NCBI GenBank assembly: GCA_023653785.1 | Contig: JAMKCH010012705.1 | Coordinates: 1 to 64,000 of the forward strand | Direction: 5' to 3' | Source of the DNA: Ophioderma brevispina | Lineage: Eukaryota; Echinodermata; Ophiuroidea; Amphilepidida; Ophiodermatidae | DNA length: 64,000 nt | In this document: positions 46,086 to 57,320 of the stretch, one piece after another | How the letters are laid out: every line of letters begins with the position of its first letter | How positions within the stretch are numbered: position 1 is the stretch's first letter | The notes under the pieces: generated by a model | The model's database searches: none | What the model was told of the DNA's origin: nothing | The model's input: only the letters and a program-made list of their open reading frames with translations | Translations under genes and position numbers: made by a program

Positions 46086-47560
46086 CAAAACGAGTTAGAT
46101 TTCTTTGGCCTATTTGGCTGCCAAAATAAATCTAATAAGCATTTTCATATTAAATGAATTTGATGGTGGTTCCATGGATTTAAATTTTGCATAAAAAAAA
46201 TAAAAAAAATAAAAAAAATAACATACTTAAAAAAACAATGTATCTCAACCTATTTTGTCAGAAAATCACACACAGAGGCCTTTGTATATTTCTTAAATAT
46301 TGGCAAAAGGAAAAATATAATAATATTTTGAATGGCGCAGGGATTCAATTTAAGAAAATGTTTATGGGTGCAAAGCCATGAATAGAATAGCCATTGGGCC
46401 AGTAGACTTACAAAACGACATAATAAAGTCATTACACCACTGGCTGGCAGCTTCAATAAAATCTGTATTACACATCAAAATCAATTATATTGTAGTGAGC
46501 CTTCACAAACCAATGATACAATGGTGTTACTCATGTTATTAGGTAAGTCTACTGAATGGAAATATTTTCTATTACTGCTTTGCACCCTACAATGCATTTT
46601 TGTAAATTGAAGCCTGTTGGCAATTCAACACAATATTATTATATTTTTGTCTTTGCACAATATTTATAGAATATAAAGAAGCATCTGTGTGTGAGATTCT
46701 GACAAAATAGGTTGAGAAGAAGAAGAACATGCTTTGTGAAGTGATGTCTAAAATTGTAAAATATTTTCCATTGACTTTACATGACACAAAATTAAAATCC
46801 ATGGATACACCATATCAAAATTAATTGATATGAAAATGCTTGTTGGAATCGTTTTCAAGCAGCGAAATGGCCATAGAATCCACCTCGTTTAAATAGAGAT
46901 TTGAAGAAAGAGAAGGTTCTGTTTTTTGCCCCTCCTACTAGACTAAGGCGGGGTGGTCAGTTTTTTACTTGCCATTTTCTGCTCAGTGGATCGCACATGC
47001 ATTTTCTTATAAATCAAGATGCGCTTAGGAAATAGAATAGAAATTAAAGGTGCTTGCAGTCTGTTTCTAAGGGCTCCAAGTAAAATTCAATAATGGGCTT
47101 GGCTGCGCCTCACAATTTATGTATTTTTTCCGACCTCGGGACACATTGTTCTCCCATAAATGATATTGCATCACCTCTATCCCATAATCGAAAGCCTTAG
47201 TCTTACACTGACGAAAAAATGGCAAAACGCGTATCACACCCCCGACATCGCATAAAAAAAACATTATGTGATCTTGGTAGCCTAGCTTCCTGAATACACA
47301 ATGTGGAAAACCGTTACGCCTGCTGCGTCAGTAACATTATCATGTCTGTTAGAATCACTTGCTGCGAGCCTGTTTGACACGTATGCCAGCGATTAGCAAT
47401 TCTCACACCAGAAGTTGTTATGAATCTCTTTCTATTTTGCTATTACCAGGACTGATTCCTGGCTAGTGGTCGTTGGCATGCTTTTCTCACATATTATGTA
47501 TCGAGAGATGTTCCCTTTGGGGCTCGCCGTGCCTGTTCCGCAACCTTATGGACATCCTGA
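46086..47560. other. Unassigned sequence
   Basis: No gene supported. (AAAAAAAT)3 at 46192-46218 is simple sequence. Frames near 46250-46802 and 47067-47264 show no domain. TTAAAGGTGCTTG at 47045 matches the outer end of family M1, but no opposite end follows nearby. Confidence 0.4.
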
Positions 47561-47564
47561 TCCA

Positions 47565-47697
47565 TATATTCCCTGGAAGCGGATGCTGTGGTGAAGGATT
47601 TCACCAACAGACATTGTGATGTGGCCTCCGTTCAAGCTCCACAGAAAAACTGTAACAATTCACAGACGGTCGGCAACAAGTCCGGTGTTGTAAGTTT
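47565..47697 (+). repeat. Direct repeat C, copy 1 (partner 48057-48200)
   Basis: The words ATATTCCCTGGAAGC, GGTGAAGGATTTCACCAACAG, ACATTG, AAGCTCCACAG, CACAGACGG, TCGGCAACAA and GTTGTAAG are shared in order with 48057-48200. GGTGAAggatTTCACC is itself a small palindrome. Confidence 0.88.
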
Positions 47698-47984
47698 TTG
47701 GGATTATTTATTTTGATTTGTATAACAGATATGATTAAAACCTGAATGCCACTTTCGCCATGGTTCATTTGAAATGGGCAAATAACCATGAAAGCTGCAT
47801 TACCCATCCGGTTTGTGTGTTTCGTGTGTAGTGTGTTTGAATGATTTGCAATATGGCGCTGTTTAAGCTCCTGCCTCCATGTTGCATTGTCTCTGTCTAC
47901 TGTCTAGTAATTATTAAAGCTAAAGTCTCTAGCATTTGGCCTACAGGCCACGATCTGAGATTAAAATTAAATCTTGATTATTGA

Positions 47985-48060
47985 TAAATATATATTATAT
48001 ATTTATATAATATATATAATATATATATATATAGCTATAATATATATATATATATATAGA
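47985..48060 (+). repeat. (TA)n microsatellite
   Basis: Alternating TATATA with a few AA or GC interruptions, directly before copy 2 of direct repeat C. Confidence 0.95.
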
Positions 48061-48200
48061 TATTCCCTGGAAGCTTGGATTGCTGGGTGAAGGATTTCAC
48101 CAACAGGACATTGCCTGATGCGGCCTTCCTTCCAAGCTCCACAGCACTGTCACAATCCACAGACGGATCGGCAACAAATGTTCCGGTTGTAAGACAAACT
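48057..48200 (+). repeat. Direct repeat C, copy 2
   Basis: See copy 1. This copy lies in a 67-residue frame (48075-48278), but copy 1 is not open in the same frame, so coding is doubtful. Confidence 0.88.
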
Positions 48201-49073
48201 AGACATTCCACTTTGTGGATGTGCTTCCAGCGATCAAACGAGGTGCGCGTGATCCTTTTTATCTCTGACGCATCATAACCCCCGCAACCGCGCGCAAGTG
48301 GCTGTAAGCCTGCTATTAACTAAAGGGGGGATCGTTCGCTAATTTACAATCCACGGTAAGGGTATTTAGCGGCCTCTGACTTTTGTTTTAATGGTAAGAC
48401 TTATGGGACCCAGCTTTTTCACAGTTCTATTGCGGGGACAATAGAATTAATTATCTTAAAGAACAATATACAGATGTTGAATCTTAAAAAGGAATTTATT
48501 GCTGGGAAATGATAACAGCAATTTTTGGAAAAAATAAAGCTTTGATGACGTCACTGGCAGTGATTGGTGATTTATTTTGCTTCGGGGGACCCCATTCAGG
48601 TAAAAATGCGTACGTATCCCTAACATTGGAAAAAACAACCGATATCGTCATCGTACGTCTTTTTGAGCAGTAGGGAAAAGGCTAAATTGTGTGTACGGTT
48701 TAGACTATAAACCGTGTCGTTTGGAAAAAAAATAGCCTCTGGGAAGAGGGCCATATGTACAGCCTTGAGTTAACATAGTCGGATGTATTTAGATATATCG
48801 GTCGCCCCGAAGAGCAAAGTGATACCTAGAAACTGACACGTGACCTGTAACTGACACGTGACACCAAATATTAATTCGTTACGTTTATAACTACCATTAC
48901 GGCCCAAAGGCAGCAAGCATTCGTACTCGTGTTCCACAGCCGTAATCGATCAAATTGGACTATACTGCTAGTAAAAAAGGGGGGATGTTCAATGCATTTG
49001 AGGCGTATTAAACGCACAACCCCTTTCGAACCTAACCACAATAGATGGGATATCTATCGCTCTTCTAACGAAC
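48201..49073. other. Unassigned sequence
   Basis: No gene supported. CTGACACGTGAC occurs twice at 48834-48862 (21-base spacing), a small local repeat. Confidence 0.4.
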
Positions 49074-49146
49074 CTGCTGATAGCTCAGTCGGTTTTAGAG
49101 CGTGTGAGTAATACGAAGGTCGCCGTTCGAATCCGGTCAAGACGCC
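49074..49146 (+). ncRNA. tRNA-derived SINE head (or tRNA pseudogene)
   Basis: Box A TAGCTCAGTCGG (49081-49092) and box B GTTCGAATCC (49125-49134) match the internal RNA polymerase III promoter consensus at normal spacing. The D-arm is tRNA-like. The 5' acceptor strand does not pair with the 3' CAAGACGC strand, and the anticodon arm is irregular, so it is not a working tRNA. A T18 run 8 bases downstream would act as a Pol III terminator or is the SINE tail. I found no other copy in the window. Confidence 0.72.
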
Positions 49147-49153
49147 ACGTGGG

Positions 49154-49171
49154 TTTTTTTTTTTTTTTTTT
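49154..49171 (+). repeat. T18 homopolymer after the SINE head
   Basis: Eighteen T. No duplicated flanks found. It may be the Pol III stop signal or SINE-tail material. Confidence 0.95.
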
Positions 49172-50569
49172 CCAAACACTATCTTGCGCTGCCCATCTCC
49201 AGGGACAAGATTAAAAAATATATATATTTTTCCATGCCAGTTCAAGTCATAGTGTGTTACTTTTCAATGCCGTACTTACCAGCATCGGGGTGGTAAGCTT
49301 TATCTTAAATGTTTTTTTTCAACCTGTTCAAAATTCAAATCAATGCAAAAATAATGCCCTTAGTGATAGCCCATGAACAGTAAGTAATAGTAGCAGTTGT
49401 CATGTCAGCATGACTTTGAAAATTTAACCTGCCCATGCAATAAACATGGGGTTCCGAATTTGACACCCTCAACTTGGTTTACATCATATTCAGGTGATGA
49501 ATTTCAGCTGGGCTTTTAATATGGTTTTGTTTGAATGTACACAAAACTCAAACTTCCCCTGCAAAGTAATCTCTATCAAACATAATTACCCTTGAACATA
49601 CGCCGCCATGGGTACAGAGCTATGCGCTCTGTAGCCATGCGCACAAATACACTCTAATATCAAAACAGCCCCTCCTATTATAATTATGTATACCCCCAAA
49701 CCATTGCACTCCTGGATGATGTATTTGGCTTATGTTGCTTCTGTGTACCTGTGCGGACCACATGTGAATGCTCCAGGCATCACAAATGGGACCACGCTGA
49801 GGTTTAGTGCATGGGCCCAATTGTTCAATGTGCTGCCTGTTGGTACCTTGAGATATGGAAGAGAGGTTCCTTGCATATGAACTTTGCGCCCTCGCGCCAC
49901 CTTCTCATTCAAAGATGGGAATGCGAAAGTCAACAAATGTCATTGTTGACCTGTGAAACCTTTACCAGTAATACAAGCTTCCAGAGAATGACTTTTTTGT
50001 CCATAGATGGTGCGACATTGTTTCATCCAGTTTATGTGCCCAACACCATCCACGTATGTCAGGCCTATTGTTTCATACATCTGAAGAAATTATGTGATGA
50101 ATAGACAGTTGTTTTCGATAGATATGGCAGTGGGATTGTCCCAAGAAGGTGTGTTCGGCGGAACAGGCCCAAAAGGGGCAACATCTCGAGACCCAATTTG
50201 AGAAGAAAAAGCACGCCAACAACCACTAGCCAAGATTTTCTTGGCAATAGTAACAATAAGAAGAGATTCATTCAACTTCCGCATGAGAAATAATGCAAAA
50301 TGGGCTGACATACGTGGCAAACGGCTGAGTTTCAAATAAAGTTTCAAATTTTCAACAATCTTAGCTGTAGCAAAGGCAAATGAGTTGTAGTTGGAGAAGC
50401 CAGTATTTTAAAGCTTTACGGGCCAGCAGCTACGACTCGCTCAACAAATATAATATTGCGTACAAAAGAGCAATTGGTCGCAGTTCTTTAACATGTTTAA
50501 ATTCGAAATTTCAGGTAGCCTACAACAAGTGCTGCAACATTCAAATGGCACTTATCACACAGATCAACA
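49172..50569. other. Unassigned, possibly the body of a repeat-encoded ORF
   Basis: Frames on both strands (49620-50104) have no domain I recognise. From about 50130 to 50560 the plus strand, read across stops, gives protein-like sequence leading into the Cys-rich tail at 50570-50890, so this may be its decayed upstream part. Confidence 0.3.
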
Positions 50570-50890
50570 GTGTATGAGCAATAATCTGCCTCCAACAGAA
50601 TGGGGGTGGTGATTACAAGATGGAGAACTTCTGCCTGTAGAAATTGTCATTCCTGTTGCACGCACCTGACGCCGACATGGTATCATGTGGGTGGAAGCCT
50701 GATGGTTGCAGCAATATGACTTTCAATTGCAAAACAACTTGCACTCTTTTGCACTTCGATGTGCAATAAATGCAGCGGCCAGTCATGTCATAATACAGCA
50801 CTAGCACAAGGTGCTGCTGATGATGATAAGGAAGAGATTTGCACCAACAGCTGTACACTCAAATGATGAAGTTATAATGACTGATACAAC
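50570..50890 (+). pseudogene. C-terminal Cys-rich tail of a repeat-encoded ORF
   Basis: The plus strand reads PTEWGWWLQDGELLPVEIV (50590 on; one frame change), then NCKTTCTL near 50727 and MCNKCSGQSCHN near 50758-50793, followed by EEICTNSC. The order WGW-x-DG-x-L-x-PV followed by spaced Cys pairs and CxGxxC is known from uncharacterised ORFs carried by invertebrate repetitive elements. Stops and shifts show decay. A related tail is at 45798-46085 on minus. Confidence 0.55.
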
Positions 50891-51450
50891 AGGTATGGTG
50901 CATAATTTAAATGTATTGTGCACGTTTAAGGTACTTACAAGTTACGAGACCTCTGGATAACAAGTGTATTAAACTATTGGTAGCCTAAAACATACATTTG
51001 GACACTTGCCCAGATTTCTAATCGATGGAAGCAAATTTATTTGAACATAGTGGCCATTTTGAGTAACTGTTTGGACGCCATCTTGGTTTATGCTATATAG
51101 AAGCTTTTGTTTACCTAGGTAACAGTCTTAATGGATTTCTTGTACCTTAAAACATATGATTAGACACCTTTTTTTACTGTTCATGCTAATCTGGAGGCAA
51201 AGTTATGATAAAAAATGGGAAATGGCGGCCATTTTGGACGCCATCTTGGATTTTCAAAGATCCACAACAGGGATTCTTGGGGACTTTTAGTATGTTATTC
51301 TACACATATTCCTGGACCTATCCTGAAAAATCAGCTTGTTATCAGCCATGTCCACCTTATAACTAATGCTCTTGGCCTATCTGCTTATCTGGTGCAAAAA
51401 TCAGCTCAATAACAATTTTTTCAGGGTCAAACCCCCAGGGACCACACAAT
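50891..51450 (-). repeat. Inverted relative of the 165-bp tandem array, plus end of the GGCGGCCAT repeat
   Basis: 50900-51370 is the complement-order match of 43040-43740 (TGTGCACGTTTAAGGTACTT, GACGCCATCTTGGTTTATGC, ACCTAGGTAACAGT, CTTAAAACATATGATTAG, AAATGGCGGCCATTTTGG). The last part, 51375-51447, matches 7393-7459 in direct orientation, ending CCCCCAGGGACCACAC in both. Confidence 0.8.
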
Positions 51451-51526
51451 AAGTGATTTTAGAGACACTAAAGCGTACACGGGGAACCAGTCTTTGTTGA
51501 ACCACTCATGTTAAGATAATGCAAAT

Positions 51527-52875
51527 TGGGTTAATACATCTCAGCGCCAACCAGCTCCGGGTAAAGATTGATATAAAAATGTTCACCTGTAGATAAAACA
51601 TTTTCTTTGTTGTTTTGTTTGTTCACAATGTATAACCTCAAATTAATGGTGCGAAATTTGGTGAAACGAGCCCAAACAAACACAACCAATATGAACTTTT
51701 TTTCTTAGAATTGGCACATTTCTTTGCCTATGATATAGTCAAATACCGATTCAAATATAGGCTATCATAAAACTAACATCAATAACACTATATGGTATAA
51801 GCTCTTTAATCGTAGGGACAGAATCCACATAGCTCATTTTTCTAATATTTGTTCATCTGTCCCAGAAGATGAAATGTAAAGTTTCACTCAGAATACAACT
51901 ATCTATTGCGCATTGTAAACACAACCTCAATTACCCGTTAGAACTTGTTACATGACATTATCCTTTAGGATATAGGTCTTTCATGTTGTTTTTTCCGGCT
52001 CAAGAGTATTACTACATTCTCTATTTCGAAGTATCTTGTCCAATGGTCGTCGAGCAAGAGATATTTTTTATGATATTGAAAACAGATATTATCACATTTT
52101 TAAAATCTTCCTTTTTTCTTTCGTGCTATGTGGTTAGTGTTTACTAATTCAAAATAAATTGCTTGATTCAGGTAGAGTAAGGAATTAAAATACAGAAATC
52201 CCCTTCCCGTGGGTTATTCCAGCAAAATAACATAAACACTGGCTATAAGGGCGTTCAATCAGTTAGAATATGTCTAGCCTAATTTGGCTCGCCAATGATA
52301 AACATTACCATGAATAAAATGTACATTTAAGGATGTAGAACTCCTTATAGATAAATTAATCGACAAACAATAAACGAAATGTTGACAATATGCAGAGTTT
52401 CTAGATGCAATTTTGAAATTGACCGTTACGCATGGGACTTGACATTTTCATTTCATTTTCAAAAAGATGTATTCTTAAGATATCATTTAGCACCGGAGGC
52501 TGTGTTCGTGAAATGTTATAGCTATTGTGTATATCCTGGTTTTTTTCTAAGGTTACTTTATATTGAAGTAATTCTCAACAATATCATATTTTTACTCAAG
52601 TGTAGCTAAGGGTGGTGATCAGATTATCTTTGAAGATAACAAAATACATGCAACAAAAGACATGTTATACACACAAACTTAATAACCTTTAGTCAAAATA
52701 CTTCACAAAAGAAAACACTGCATCGCATATCCCTAACGTCCCTAGAAGAAAATCTGACGATCATCGGCCAATTTCCCCTAAAACAAGGCAAGGGTCCGCT
52801 CCGCGATTTTTTTCAAAAGTGCATTTAAATGCAGTTAAGGGACGTTAGGGATTAATTCATGAATGTATTGGCGAT
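51527..52875 (+). repeat. Left arm of a large diverged inverted repeat
   Basis: This arm matches, inverted, three separated blocks of 59898-63352: 51527-51830 with 63058-63352, 51830-52235 with 62263-62682, and 52236-52875 with 59898-60540. Example words are CAAATTGGGTTAA, AACATTTTCTTTGTTGTTTT, TTGCGCATTGTAA, TCTTGCTCGACGACC (as complement) and GCATCTAGAAACT (as complement). The arms have diverged clearly. No ORF is preserved in both. Confidence 0.88.
52729..52855. mobile_element. Small palindromic element with ATCCCTAACGTCCCT ends
   Basis: ATCCCTAACGTCCCT (52729) and its complement AGGGACGTTAGGGAT (52838) bracket about 125 bases. The same element is in the right arm at 59918-60050 with one decayed end, so it was there before the arms separated. 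Confidence 0.65.
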
Positions 52876-53214
52876 ATCGAAAAATAGTACATTTCACATA
52901 CTACTAATTTTCGATATCAAAATTATAATATTTGAAATGACCATATCTCGACCCAGCACCGGGAGTTTCGAAAAATCAGACCTTGAAAACAACAGACCTC
53001 AGACCGGAAGTGAAATTACTTACGGGTCTGATGTTTCGCGGTAGGAGGTGTTGTTCGAGACACCCGGGGTTTCGAAACATCAGACCACCTTCGAAACAGC
53101 AGGTCCGGCCAAGGAAGTTGACTTCGGGTCTTATGTTTCGAGGTCTGAGGTCTGTTGTTTAGAGGTTTCGTTTTCGAAACACACCTATTTTTCAATGTGT
53201 CAGGGTCTCTTTAA

Positions 53215-53690
53215 TTGATATGTCACGATGATCGATGATTGATTGGAGGGTATTTTGATGATTTTGACATTTTGACAGGTGATTTGTGCAATTCAGTCAT
53301 CGGCTGTTAAAATCTCTTAACATGCGATAGTCGTATGATTTACGTGTGTTGTGTGTGGTTTATAAAATATTTAGTTTCATATAATTGTTGAAGCTTCAAC
53401 AATCTCTTGGCAATGGCATGCAGGAAAAATTATTGTTTCTGTTTTCATTGTCAAGTATTTTAAATATAAAATTAATTTGATGGACCAGAAAAGAAAGAAC
53501 GTTTCATTTGTAGTTTAAAGTTTTACCTCTGGGTAACCTTATTGTTAGAGCAGACTAACTAGCGATTCCAGATGTCTGCGCAAGTAGAAGTTTGGTTTCT
53601 AGAAGTGCAATACGAAGGATTCCAATGATGGTGATCAACGGACACACTGATTCTCGCCTTGGCGAAAGGTAGCGGAAAAGCTACGAGAAA
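53215..53690 (+). repeat. Direct repeat D, copy 1 (partner 56855-57320)
   Basis: Shared in order: TTTGACAGGT, TTGTGCAATTCAG, CGGCTG, a GATAGTCGTAT/GAAATCGTAT block, TTTCTGTTTTCA, GTCAAGTA, a TTTGATG block, CAGAAA, ACTAGCGATT/AATTAGCGATT, GCAAGTAGAAG, GTGCAATACGAAG and ACACTGATTCT. Diverged with indels. Confidence 0.83.
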
Positions 53691-54243
53691 TATTTTTTGG
53701 GCTAAAATTCAAGAACCCTTTATAGATTGTATAAACAGAACTCTATAAGATAAATGTCAGAGATTGATAGTATTGTAGATGATTAAAATTTGTTTGCTAC
53801 AAAAATTAATATAAATCTTGATATTCTTAAGTTTAGCTCAAAAACGTGATTTTTGACCCAAAAAACACCCCTGCCCACCAAAATGTTTTTGACCACAACC
53901 ATCATTTTTTAAAATTATTTATTACTATCTTTCGAATAGAGTGGTTGCCTTTTGGTGTACCGATGGGAGGGGTGTCGACCATTTTGCAGTCCAAACCGCT
54001 CTACTACAATGCACGCAGTGCCATCAGCTACTCCTGAAATTGACAAATGCATTAGGCACTTCTATTGTGCGCACTGGTCAACGGCCTTCATTACAAAAAT
54101 ATATTAGATAAAACGATTACACGATTTAAGATATCGCTGGGAATCAGGAAATTTGACTCTCTCTCCGTCATGTTTCTCGTAAGTGATAATGGGGTGGGCA
54201 AAGGGACTTTTCAAAGTTTAGCCATGCCTAACAATAATGAAAT
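53691..54243. other. Unassigned sequence
   Basis: Frames at 53846-54037 and 54065-54286 show no recognisable domain; nothing else seen. Confidence 0.4.
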
Positions 54244-54391
54244 CCGGTGTGCCAGGAGACACGGTCCGGTAATAATGGGACAATAAGGCAAGCGATCAGT
54301 TGACTTTTCAACGCAACGTTAGTTTCGGCTTTATCGTGTGGTTATGGAAGACCGGCTATGGTACCTGCCGAGATGACGACTTTCACACCGG
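54244..54391. mobile_element. MITE with CCGGTGTG ends (family M2, copy 2)
   Basis: Ends CCGGTGTG and TTTCACACCGG; the interior CAGTTGACTTTTCAACGC, AACGTTAGTTTC and a GGTTATGGAAGACCGG block match 18150-18240. It is 148 bases, 24 shorter than copy 1. Confidence 0.72.
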
Positions 54392-54824
54392 AACAAAAAT
54401 GCAACTAGAAAAATGAATTCAAACTTAACTACGCAAGTAACTATATTATCTTCCTTGTAAGCCTCACTTCTCAGCCAAGGATACGTTACTGCCAGGATTA
54501 TCAAATTTGAAAAGCATGCACGTCATCAGCTCACAAGACAATTCATTGTACGTGTACTACAAACCTGAGTGAAGTACAATGTCTGAACTCCCGGTGTGAA
54601 TGCCTGTTTTTTCCTGAATGTGTCACAAACACGCTAGATACACTGTAAATTGTGGCAGTGTGTCACACTTACTTTCCGTGCAGGAATTTTCACAAACTGA
54701 CACAAACTCTTGCTGTTTTTACTATTTTGTGACAGAATGTAACTCCAAAGTGTATAATTGTATGAATTTAAGACTAATAATTTCGTTTGTAGGTCTAAAT
54801 TGTTATGATGTCTCGTGGACCGTT
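54392..54824. other. Unassigned sequence
   Basis: No supported gene; overlapping frames on both strands at 54618-54890 have no recognisable domain. Confidence 0.4.
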
Positions 54825-55800
54825 CAAAGTCAGAAATACCCTCTAAACACAAACAATGAGCCTTGTGAGCAAATGATCTCAATTTTATAATAGAGCACAG
54901 ATTTAATGATTTAAATCAGATTGGTACAAGAATTTGGTATGTCCAAAACGCAATCACATGTATTATATTTAAGATTTTAGATATAAATATACTTATTAGT
55001 GTCCACTAATGTCCAGAGTTAAAAGATGTGATGCAGTTCAGCGATGATATGTCCTCACAGCGAAGACTCCAAAATAACAGCATGAAATATAATCCCAAGG
55101 GTAACAAAATCCATGGGAATCTTCTAAGCCCTGGAGACAAATTTATCCAGCAGTTCAAGACGACGGGGTTACCCTCGACGATACTAATATTCTGCAATAC
55201 AATTCAGGTTTTGTACCACCATCAGCCTGCTGCTAATATCCTCACATAGGACCACAAACTGGAATCCCTTTTTGATTCCAAAAACTGAACCTCTTTTGGC
55301 TTAAAAGACGAAAAAAGACAGCAGTTCAGCTATCAAGCTACTGAGGCATTGAATATAATAAATCCTGACACTCTGAATTGCACAAATCTACCATTATTGT
55401 AAATTTAAACTAGCTATACTATACTTTATAGCTCCTGGTTACTACTGCTGGCCCTGAGTCTTTCAATACTATTTATCTCACAGCTAGATGTCCCAATATT
55501 TCTAATAATAATCATCACAACATCCATTATGCATAAACATAACTTTGCACTGACCAATCAGATTTCACATAAATTACATCATCTGCATTGCACCATCTTG
55601 CATAAATAAATGGCATCATGGGAACCCCCAAATTCTGTTTTGATCTCAATGCATAAACAAGTTGACTCATTTTCTAAATTTAGCCCTTTTGGGAATCCCT
55701 TCATCTCTTGCCCAATATATCTAGTTGTAAAGAACAGGTACATATCTCACCATAGCACTAGGGATATTCCATATTTTCCTTTTTATAGTAAATAAACAAA
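54825..55800 (+). repeat. Long direct repeat B, copy 2 (partner 10945-11880)
   Basis: See copy 1 for the shared words. The two copies are about 44 kb apart in the same orientation. Confidence 0.8.
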
Positions 55801-56629
55801 GTACTTTTCCCGTGAGAAATATTTTCTCAAATAAAATTGAGAAACAAAATAAAATAATATTTTTAATCACAAAATGGAGGCTAATATAACAAAATGTAAC
55901 TTGTTATTTCAAATAGATCTATCTCGGGCTAACTCACGTGGTCATATGGGTACTTGGGTAGTGTGATCACAAAATCAGTGCCCCATTTCAATTATGTAGA
56001 AAAACATTGGACAAAATAAGCAAATGATCCAAATTCTTGTAATATACTATAATATCAACAAACCTTCCTATACACAACCATATGTAGATTTTTATGTTAA
56101 TTTTTAAACACTACTTTGCCTCTAATTGTAACCATAAGCTTTTCTACACAAATTCTTTCATCTAACCTGTGTCAAACTCGACGTTTTATGTCTGCTCCAG
56201 AGTGCCATAATATCTGGCAAAGAACTGTTCAATGCAGCCCTAATTCAATTGCACCTTATGTTTGGCAGTGACCTCGTTCACGATTGGTAGAGCAGTTGTA
56301 TGACATCTTTTAGTATGTCATTCAAAATACCATATCTTCTAATCTTCCCTGTTTGCTAGGAATCATCCCATTCTATTGCAAACAATCAGAAAATTCTGTT
56401 TTCTGAAATATTGCCAGTAAAGCCCTGAAATGCTGGCAGGTACATGATACATTCCCTTCAGTATTATATATTGCCTTAATGATTTATTTACAATTTCACT
56501 CATAAGAAATTATTTGCAATTTCACTTTTTCATAAGATATTTTCCTAAATATTTCAGTAATTTCTCATTATACTACATCACTCATTATTTATCATCTGTC
56601 TGTATTTTGCTGTATTATGTGATGGACAA
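55801..56629. other. Unassigned A+T-rich sequence
   Basis: No gene supported. The last 200 bases before the ATTG tail may be a LINE 3' untranslated region, but no RT block is readable. Confidence 0.35.
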
Positions 56630-56637
56630 AAGAAATA

Positions 56638-56661
56638 CTGATTGATTGATTGATTGATTGA
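56638..56661 (+). repeat. (GATT)5 microsatellite, possible LINE tail
   Basis: CTGATTGATTGATTGATTGATTGAG follows T-rich sequence and resembles the short tandem tails of CR1/L2-type LINEs. Confidence 0.6.
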
Positions 56662-56854
56662 GAATGACAGTACCTGGTCCATTGTCGAAGTCCGATATGA
56701 AGACAACCGACATTATGCAACAACTATCTCTTACCAATCATTAAAAAAAGGTCTAGTTTTCAAAATGGCAATTTTGCAAGATAATCTTTCTTTATCGAAT
56801 GTAATTAATACCTGAATTTGGTTTCATAACATTAGCGTGCATGGGTAATTCTTA

Positions 56855-57320
56855 ATTGGATTATGTGATGATACATTTGATTATTTTGATGTATTTTGCA
56901 ATTTGACAGGTTTATTTTGTGCAATTCAGCCCTTCGGCTGCCATAATTTCCATACAATGCGAAATCGTATAATGAAGGGACACCCTGAATCTATTTACGT
57001 TTCAGTGTATGGGTCTGTTTAGAAAAGCGTGAAAAGTATTTGGTTTTATTGAAGATTTTGTTTCTGTTTTCACGTGTCAAGTAAATTTATTTTGAAAATT
57101 ATATTTGATGCATCAGAAAGGAAACGCATTTAGGTTTACCTTAGTTTGTTTTACGTTCACTTGTAATTAGCGATTATAAAAGTGTATGCAAGTAGAAGCT
57201 TTAATTTCGACGTGCAATACGAAGTTAATGGCATTTTATTACGGTGGTGAAGATTGAACACTGATTCTAAATGTAGCAGCTAATATGGATATCTAAATGT
57301 AGCAGCTAACTATACGGCGA
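56855..57320 (+). repeat. Direct repeat D, copy 2
   Basis: See copy 1 at 53215. Inside it AAATGTAGCAGCTAA occurs twice in tandem (57270-57310). Confidence 0.83.

Noticed and set aside
47045..47060. TTAAAGGTGCTTG as another M1 element
   Set aside because: Only one end matches; no inverted partner and no TTAA-flanked right end found nearby.
48075..48278. 67-residue plus frame as an exon
   Set aside because: It overlaps direct repeat C, whose other copy is not open in the same frame.
56278..56310. tRNA-like word GATTGGTAGAGCAGTTG
   Set aside because: Box A-like only; no box B and no cloverleaf.
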